Below, piece after piece: positions 19,698 through 19,878 of a stretch of DNA of 19,878 bases (positions are counted from its first letter, which is position 1; each line of letters begins with the position of its first letter). Source of the stretch: CAYJFK01 sp964369475. Its GTDB lineage: Bacteria > Bacillota > Clostridia > Oscillospirales > Feifaniaceae. The stretch lies in contig CAYJFK010000047.1 in the NCBI GenBank assembly GCA_964369475.1, forward strand, positions 1 to 19,878. The letters are read 5' to 3'. Below the pieces are notes generated by a model, which saw nothing but the letters and a program-made list of their open reading frames with translations, was not told the origin of the DNA and ran no database searches. The translations under genes and the position numbers were made by a program.

Positions 19698-19878
19698 CTT
19701 TTTGCTCCTTATATAGCCTTTTAGAAATAACAATTCCGTTTTCTCGTCTAAACTCCCTGTCTAAATATGTGTAGTATGTGCCGGGGGTTAAAAATCCGTT
19801 TATCGTCAGCACGTCTGTTCCAAGAACACCTACGACACGGTCGGCAAGCACAGCGCAGTTTGAGCCGGCGACAAAATA
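19687..19878 (-). CDS. 3' end of an unidentified gene (partial at right edge)
   Basis: An open frame enters from the right edge and ends with TAA at 19689-19687, giving the last 63 residues. It reads YFVAGSNCAVLADRVVGVLG at first, continues through a segment with NGFLTPGTYYTYLDREF, and ends in a charged tail (RLYKEQKDEE). Composition and codon use match the neighbours, and its stop overlaps the WG lipoprotein start (ATGAAGAATAA context, 11-bp overlap), a typical coupled arrangement. I do not recognise the family. The charged end suggests a cytoplasmic C-terminus. Confidence 0.6.
   Translation of the reverse strand, partial: YFVAGSNCAVLADRVVGVLGTDVLTINGFLTPGTYYTYLDREFRRENGIVISKRLYKEQKDEE

Overview
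The window looks like chromosomal housekeeping DNA from an anaerobic, fermentative Firmicute, probably class Clostridia. The reasons are strong AGGAGG-type ribosome binding sites, a transketolase split over two genes, a clostridial-type purE-purC-purF cluster, an oxygen-sensitive pyruvate formate-lyase with its activase, RecD2 without RecBC, an UPF0237/UPF0210 pair, an Mbl-type MreB and a WG-repeat lipoprotein. The genus cannot be read from the sequence. No rRNA, tRNA, CRISPR array, transposase or phage gene was seen.

Layout. 1-900 holds one small membrane-protein gene (minus strand) in a repeat- and hairpin-rich intergenic region. 938-3555 is the purine operon purE-purC-purF behind a good sigma-A-type promoter. 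3686-4267 (minus) is a SAM-dependent methyltransferase. 4409-6132 encodes the two transketolase halves with a 4-bp overlap. 6225-7914 (minus) is the UPF0237 (ACT) and UPF0210 pair. It diverges from recD2-comFC (8143-11041) across a region with a promoter on each side and an inverted repeat between them. 11295-12314 is an mreB/mbl gene with a leader of about 200 nt. 12453-15577 is a promoter, a ZTP (pfl-motif) riboswitch with an overlapping terminator, pflB and pflA. From 15772 to the right edge every gene is on the minus strand: two tandem related membrane proteins with a possible VaFE-like domain, a nitroreductase, a CGGC-domain protein, a GNAT acetyltransferase, a WG-repeat lipoprotein and the end of an unidentified gene.

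How the genes fit together. PurF (if active), PurC and PurE act in de novo IMP synthesis, which consumes 10-formyl-tetrahydrofolate. ZTP builds up when that cofactor runs short. The riboswitch is predicted to let transcription into pflB-pflA when ZTP is high, so that pyruvate formate-lyase supplies formate for one-carbon metabolism. Transketolase connects to ribose 5-phosphate and hence PRPP. The window therefore has a purine/one-carbon theme, although its genes lie in separate transcription units.

Most worth a second look: the PurF-like protein has Gly where the glutaminase nucleophile Cys should be; the ZTP switch has a readable mutually exclusive terminator; the paired membrane proteins share a domain; and the left-end repeat cluster has an inverted pair flanking a small gene. 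I did not find a clear new defence or mobile system.
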